A stretch of DNA of 64,000 nucleotides from an uncultured Oscillospiraceae bacterium. Its GTDB lineage: Bacteria > Bacillota > Clostridia > Oscillospirales > Oscillospiraceae. Under the pieces are notes generated by a model. That model was not told the DNA's origin, made no database searches, and saw only the letters and a list, made by a program, of their open reading frames with translations. This document shows, one piece after another, positions 60,130-64,000 of this stretch (positions are counted from its first letter, which is position 1; every line of letters begins with the position of its first letter). The translations under genes and the position numbers were made by a program. Where the stretch lies: positions 1 to 64,000 of the forward strand of contig CAKTNP010000004.1 in NCBI GenBank assembly GCA_934589155.1, in the 5' to 3' direction.

Positions 60130-60158
60130 AGTTTAGCACGGTTTGGCCCCCAATGCAA
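60130..60158 (-). promoter_or_regulatory. Promoter of the parvulin-miaA-hfq operon
   Basis: Minus-strand TTGCAT (60153-60158), 17-base spacer, TAAACT (60130-60135). Confidence 0.65.
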
Positions 60159-60240
60159 GGATTCCGGCGGCAGATGGGAAAAAGTTTATAAGTTGTTCAC
60201 GTTTGACCCGGATTTTTCCCGGGCGGATCCGGCTTTTCCC

Positions 60241-60269
60241 TTGCAAGTATCGGGGAAAAATGATAAAAT
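60241..60269 (+). promoter_or_regulatory. Promoter of miaB-mutS
   Basis: TTGCAA (60241-60246), 17-base spacer, TAAAAT (60264-60269), about 35 bases before miaB. Confidence 0.7.
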
Positions 60270-60304
60270 AATGTATTATGAAGTCAATTTTTACGGAGGA
60301 ACCT

Positions 60305-61720
60305 ATGGATACCAAAACCACCGTTATTTCCAAAGAACAGCTGGCCCGGGAGGAGCAGGACTGCCTGTTTCTCGCCGCCTGGTGGGGCCAGCAGGGCCGG
60401 ACCCCCCTGGCCTATGTGGAGACCTACGGCTGCCAGCAGAACGAGGCCGACTCCGAGCGGATCCGGGGCATGCTGAGCCAGTGCGGCTACGCCATGACCG
60501 ACGGCCCCGAGGGGGCCGATGTGGTGGTCATGAACACCTGCGCCATCCGGGAGCACGCCGAGCAGCGGGTCTTCGGCAACCTGGGGGCCCTGACCCACAC
60601 CAAGCGCCGCCACCCGGAGCAGAAGATCTTCCTCTGCGGCTGCATGGCGGGCCAGCAGACCGTGTCCGACCGGATCCGGAAAAGCTATCCTTTTGTGGAC
60701 GGGGTATTCAACACCCACCACCTGTGGCAGTTTCCGGAGCTGCTGCGCCGGGTGCTGACGGAGGGCAAGCGGGTCTTTGCCATAGAGGACGAGGCCGGGT
60801 CCATCGCCGAGGGCATCCCCGCCGTCCGGGGCAACACCCTGAAGGCCTGGGTGTCCATTATGTACGGCTGCAACAACTTCTGCTCCTACTGCATCGTGCC
60901 CTATGTCCGGGGCCGGGAGCGGAGCCGCCAGCCCGAGGATATTCTGGACGAGTGCCGGGACCTGATCGAAAAGGGCTATAAGGAAATTACCCTTCTGGGC
61001 CAGAACGTAAACTCCTACGGCAAGGATCTGGACCGGGGCGTGGACTTTTCGGACCTGCTTTCTCAGATTGCGGAGCTGCCCGGGGAATTCGTCCTCCGGT
61101 TCATGACCAGCCACCCCAGAGACGCGGGGAAAAAGCTCTTTGACACCATGGCATCCCATGAGAAGATCGCCAAGCAGCTCCACCTGCCCTTCCAGTCCGG
61201 CTCCGACCGGGTGCTGAAGGCCATGAACCGCCACTACGACCGGGCCCGGTATCTGGACCTGGTGCGCTACGCCAAGCGCGTCATGCCGGAGCTGGTGCTG
61301 ACCTCCGACGTCATCGTGGGCTTTCCCGGGGAGACGGAGGAGGAATTCGAGGACACCGTGTCCCTGATCCAGGAGGTAGGGTACGACGCCCTGTTCACCT
61401 TCATTTTCTCCCCCCGGGAGGGAACGCCCGCGGCGAAAATGGAGGATCCCACCCCCAAGGCCGAGAAAAACCGCCGGTTCGACCGGCTCTGCGCCGTGCA
61501 GAACGGCATTTCCGAGGAAAAGCACCGGGCCTATGTGGGCAGGACTCTTCGGGTCCTGGTGGACGGCCGGGAAGGGGAGAACCTGACGGCCCGCACCGAC
61601 GGCGGCCGCCTGGTTCGGCTCACGGGAGACGACAGCCTCATGGGCCGGTTTGTTCCCGTGACCATCACCGGCTCCACCACCTGGAGCCTCACCGGCCGCC
61701 TTGCCGAGAAAGAGGGATAA
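60305..61720 (+). CDS. miaB: tRNA-2-methylthio-N6-dimethylallyladenosine synthase MiaB
   Basis: A radical-SAM methylthiotransferase that completes the A37 modification begun by MiaA, using two iron-sulfur clusters. The N-terminal cluster Cys are in TYGCQQNEAD, NTCAIRE and CGCMAG; the radical-SAM motif is C-NNF-CSY-C (GCNNFCSYCIVPYVRG); a C-terminal TRAM domain follows. ATG 60305 has ACGGAGGAACCT upstream, so 471 residues; an in-frame ATG at 60278 lies nearer the promoter. mutS follows one base after its stop. Confidence 0.95.
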   Translation: MDTKTTVISKEQLAREEQDCLFLAAWWGQQGRTPLAYVETYGCQQNEADSERIRGMLSQCGYAMTDGPEGADVVVMNTCAIREHAEQRVFGNLGALTHTKRRHPEQKIFLCGCMAGQQTVSDRIRKSYPFVDGVFNTHHLWQFPELLRRVLTEGKRVFAIEDEAGSIAEGIPAVRGNTLKAWVSIMYGCNNFCSYCIVPYVRGRERSRQPEDILDECRDLIEKGYKEITLLGQNVNSYGKDLDRGVDFSDLLSQIAELPGEFVLRFMTSHPRDAGKKLFDTMASHEKIAKQLHLPFQSGSDRVLKAMNRHYDRARYLDLVRYAKRVMPELVLTSDVIVGFPGETEEEFEDTVSLIQEVGYDALFTFIFSPREGTPAAKMEDPTPKAEKNRRFDRLCAVQNGISEEKHRAYVGRTLRVLVDGREGENLTARTDGGRLVRLTGDDSLMGRFVPVTITGSTTWSLTGRLAEKEG

Positions 61721-61721
61721 T

Positions 61722-64000
61722 ATGGCACAGCAGGAAATCACCCCCATGATGCGGCAGTATCTGGAGATCAAGGAGAAAAACCAGGACTGCATTCTCTTCT
61801 TCCGCCTGGGGGATTTTTATGAAATGTTCTCCGAGGACGCTAAGCTGGCCTCCCGGGAGCTGGACCTGACCCTGACCACCCGGGACCGGGGCAAGGCCAA
61901 GGAAAACCAGGTCCCCATGTGCGGCGTGCCCTTCCACTCCGCCGAGTCCTACATTGCCCGGCTGGTGGCCAAGGGCTACAAAGTGGCCATCTGCGAGCAG
62001 ACCGAGGACCCCGCCACGGCCAAGGGCCTGGTGGATCGGGACATCGTGCGGATCGTCACCCCCGGCACCGTCACGGAAAGCTCCATGCTGGACGAACGGC
62101 GGAACAACTACATCTGCGCCCTTTTGGGAGAAAAGGGCGTCTACGGCCTGGCCTTCTGCGACGTATCCACCGGCGCCTTTTATGTGACCTCCGCCGCGGG
62201 GGACACGGCGCCGGACCGGGTCCTGGCGGAGCTGGGCCGGTTTGCTCCCGTGGAGGTCATCCGCTGGGGCGAAAACGCCCGGGGCGGCGACCTGGATACC
62301 GCCCTGTTCCAGCGGCTCCACTGCTGCGTGGACGAGGGGAGTGAGACCCGCTTTGACGAGACCGCGGCGGGGGCCCTTCTGGAGCGGCACTTCGGAAAGA
62401 GCCTGGGTGACCTGTCTCTGGCGGGGCAAAGCGCCGCCGTCCGGGCGGCGGGAGCCTTGCTTGCCACCCTGCTGGACACCCAAAAAAATGACCTTGCCCA
62501 CATCCGGGACCTGCAATATTACACCGCGGGCCGGTTCATGGAGCTGGACCTCACCGCCCGTCGGAACCTGGAGCTGACGGAGACTCTCCGGGGCAAGGAA
62601 AAGCGGGGGAGCCTCCTGTGGGTCCTGGACAAGACCAAGACCGCCATGGGGGGCCGACTCCTGCGGAGCTGGCTGGAAAAGCCCCTGCTGGACCCGGCGG
62701 AGATCGTCCGCCGGCAAAGCGCCGTGGCGGAGCTCTTAGAGGACGCCCCCCGGCGGGGAGAGCTCACCGCCGCCCTGGGGGAGATCTCCGACCTGGAGCG
62801 GATCATGGCCCGGGTCTCCACCGGCACCGCCAATGGCCGGGACCTGGTGAGTTTGGCCCAGGGCTGCCGGCTGCTGCCGGATCTGAAGGAGCAGCTGTCC
62901 CACTTCCACGGCACCCTGCTGACCAATCTCTTCGGGGATCTGGATCCCCTGGCGGACTGCGCCCGGGAGATCTTTGAGACCATGGTGGACGAGCCGCCCT
63001 TCAGTCTGCGGGAGGGGGGCCTCATTCGTCAGGGCGCCGACCCGGAGATCGACCGGCTTCGGGACATTATGAACGGCGGCACCGGCACCATGGCCGCCAT
63101 CGAGACCGAGGCCCGGGAAAAGACCGGCATCCGCACCCTGCGGGTGGGCTACAACCGGGTGTTCGGCTATTACATTGAAGTATCGAAATCCTTCGCAGAC
63201 CAGGTGCCGCCGGAGTACATCCGCAAGCAGACCCTGGTCAACTGCGAGCGCTACATCACCCCGGAGCTCAAGGAGCTGGAGGGCACCATCCTCACCGCCA
63301 AGGACCGGGTCCTGGAGCTGGAATACCAGCGGTTCTGCCGGCTCCGGTCCCACATCGCCGACCAGGCCGCCCGGATCCAGACCACCGCCGCCGTGGTGGC
63401 CGCCGTGGACGCCCTGTGCTCCCTGGCCTCCGTAGCCGCCCAGAACGGCTACTGCCGCCCGGAGATCACGGGCGGTACGGAGATCGAGATCCGGGAGGGC
63501 CGCCACCCGGTGGTGGAGAAAATGCTGAAGGACGACCTGTTTGTCCCCAACGACACGGATCTGGGCCGGGGCGGCGACCGGGTGGACATCATCACCGGCC
63601 CCAACATGGCGGGCAAGTCCACCTACATGCGCCAGGTGGCCCTGATCGTCATTCTGGCCCAGATGGGCTCCTACGTTCCCGCCCGGTCCGCCCGGATCGG
63701 CATCGTGGACCGGGTCTTTACCCGGATCGGCGCCAGCGACGACCTGGCCTCCGGCCAGTCCACCTTTATGGTGGAAATGTGGGAGGTGGCCCAGATCCTG
63801 AAATACGCCACCTCCCGGAGCCTTCTCATTCTGGACGAGATCGGCCGGGGCACCTCCACCTATGACGGCATGGCCATTGCCCGGGCGGTGCTGGAATACG
63901 CCGCCGACCCCAAGCGCCTGGGGGCCAAGACCCTCTTCGCCACCCACTACCATGAGCTGACGGACATTGAGGGAGAGCTGCCCGGGGTCCGGAACCTGAA
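61722..64000 (+). CDS. mutS: DNA mismatch repair protein MutS (3' end cut by window)
   Basis: MutS recognises mismatches and starts repair. The first 759 codons are visible of an expected 860-880. The mismatch-recognition motif is LGDFYEMF near residue 36 (Phe-x-Glu), then the connector, lever and clamp domains, and the ATPase with Walker A GPNMAGKST near residue 625 and Walker B LLILDEIGRGTSTYDG, followed by the ATHYHEL switch. The chain is open at the right edge. AGAGGGAT precedes the ATG, and it is coupled to miaB, the pairing found in many Clostridia. Confidence 0.96.
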   Translation, partial: MAQQEITPMMRQYLEIKEKNQDCILFFRLGDFYEMFSEDAKLASRELDLTLTTRDRGKAKENQVPMCGVPFHSAESYIARLVAKGYKVAICEQTEDPATAKGLVDRDIVRIVTPGTVTESSMLDERRNNYICALLGEKGVYGLAFCDVSTGAFYVTSAAGDTAPDRVLAELGRFAPVEVIRWGENARGGDLDTALFQRLHCCVDEGSETRFDETAAGALLERHFGKSLGDLSLAGQSAAVRAAGALLATLLDTQKNDLAHIRDLQYYTAGRFMELDLTARRNLELTETLRGKEKRGSLLWVLDKTKTAMGGRLLRSWLEKPLLDPAEIVRRQSAVAELLEDAPRRGELTAALGEISDLERIMARVSTGTANGRDLVSLAQGCRLLPDLKEQLSHFHGTLLTNLFGDLDPLADCAREIFETMVDEPPFSLREGGLIRQGADPEIDRLRDIMNGGTGTMAAIETEAREKTGIRTLRVGYNRVFGYYIEVSKSFADQVPPEYIRKQTLVNCERYITPELKELEGTILTAKDRVLELEYQRFCRLRSHIADQAARIQTTAAVVAAVDALCSLASVAAQNGYCRPEITGGTEIEIREGRHPVVEKMLKDDLFVPNDTDLGRGGDRVDIITGPNMAGKSTYMRQVALIVILAQMGSYVPARSARIGIVDRVFTRIGASDDLASGQSTFMVEMWEVAQILKYATSRSLLILDEIGRGTSTYDGMAIARAVLEYAADPKRLGAKTLFATHYHELTDIEGELPGVRNL

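Overview
The window looks like a chromosomal segment of a GC-rich, anaerobic, Gram-positive gut-type Clostridia. An Oscillospiraceae relative (Oscillibacter/Flavonifractor/Dysosmobacter-like) is my best guess, from protein style, strong AGGAGG ribosome binding sites, a T-box, a CIRCE element, the MurT/GatD pair, DivIVA/SepF, a SufBCDSU system without SufA/SufE, and class II GalT. The taxon is inferred, not proven. No tRNA, rRNA, CRISPR array or prophage is visible. Most genes lie on the minus strand; a plus-strand block runs from about 24.5 to 31.2 kb and again from 60.3 kb to the right edge. Very long open frames opposite many genes are codon-bias shadows and are left out.

Layout. 0-9.5 kb: an outward strong promoter at the left edge, a CBS-domain protein, a DUF4234 membrane protein, a flippase-murT-gatD wall operon, galK-galT and an unknown acidic-tailed membrane protein. 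9.5-16 kb: a cell-shape operon (U32 peptidase-maf-mreC-mreD-PBP2, no mreB). 16.1-16.4 kb: a MITE-like element. 16.5-24.2 kb: HD protein-thiN-P-type ATPase operon, a kinase-MATE operon divergent from a LysR regulator, and a DUF2284 protein. 24.3-31.3 kb: heat-shock hsp20 with a CIRCE operator, lepA-hemW, a hairpin-rich repeat region, CCA-adding enzyme and galE. 31.4-40.6 kb: an oligopeptide ABC transporter (oppA, oppB-C-D-F, DUF3899) whose subunits carry large insertions. 41-46 kb: typA, queT-cysteine desulfurase behind a preQ1-like attenuator, and azlCD. 46.2-51.5 kb: an rrf2-sufCBDSU iron-sulfur operon. 51.6-60.1 kb: a ParB-like protein, T-box-controlled ileS, the yggS-sepF-divIVA division cluster, hfq, miaA and a zinc-ribbon parvulin protein. 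60.3-64 kb: miaB and the 5' part of mutS.

Themes. Wall growth and division genes recur (MurT/GatD, flippase, MreCD/PBP2, SepF/DivIVA). Iron-sulfur supply (SUF) sits in the same window as an Fe-S tRNA enzyme (MiaB, partner of MiaA) and the radical-SAM haem chaperone HemW. RNA-level control is prominent: T-box, a preQ1-type leader, a possible hsp20 thermosensor and many hairpin terminators. The features I consider least described are the expanded Opp transporter, the GatD with a missing His, the repeat-rich spacers, the MITE-like element and the zinc-ribbon parvulin.
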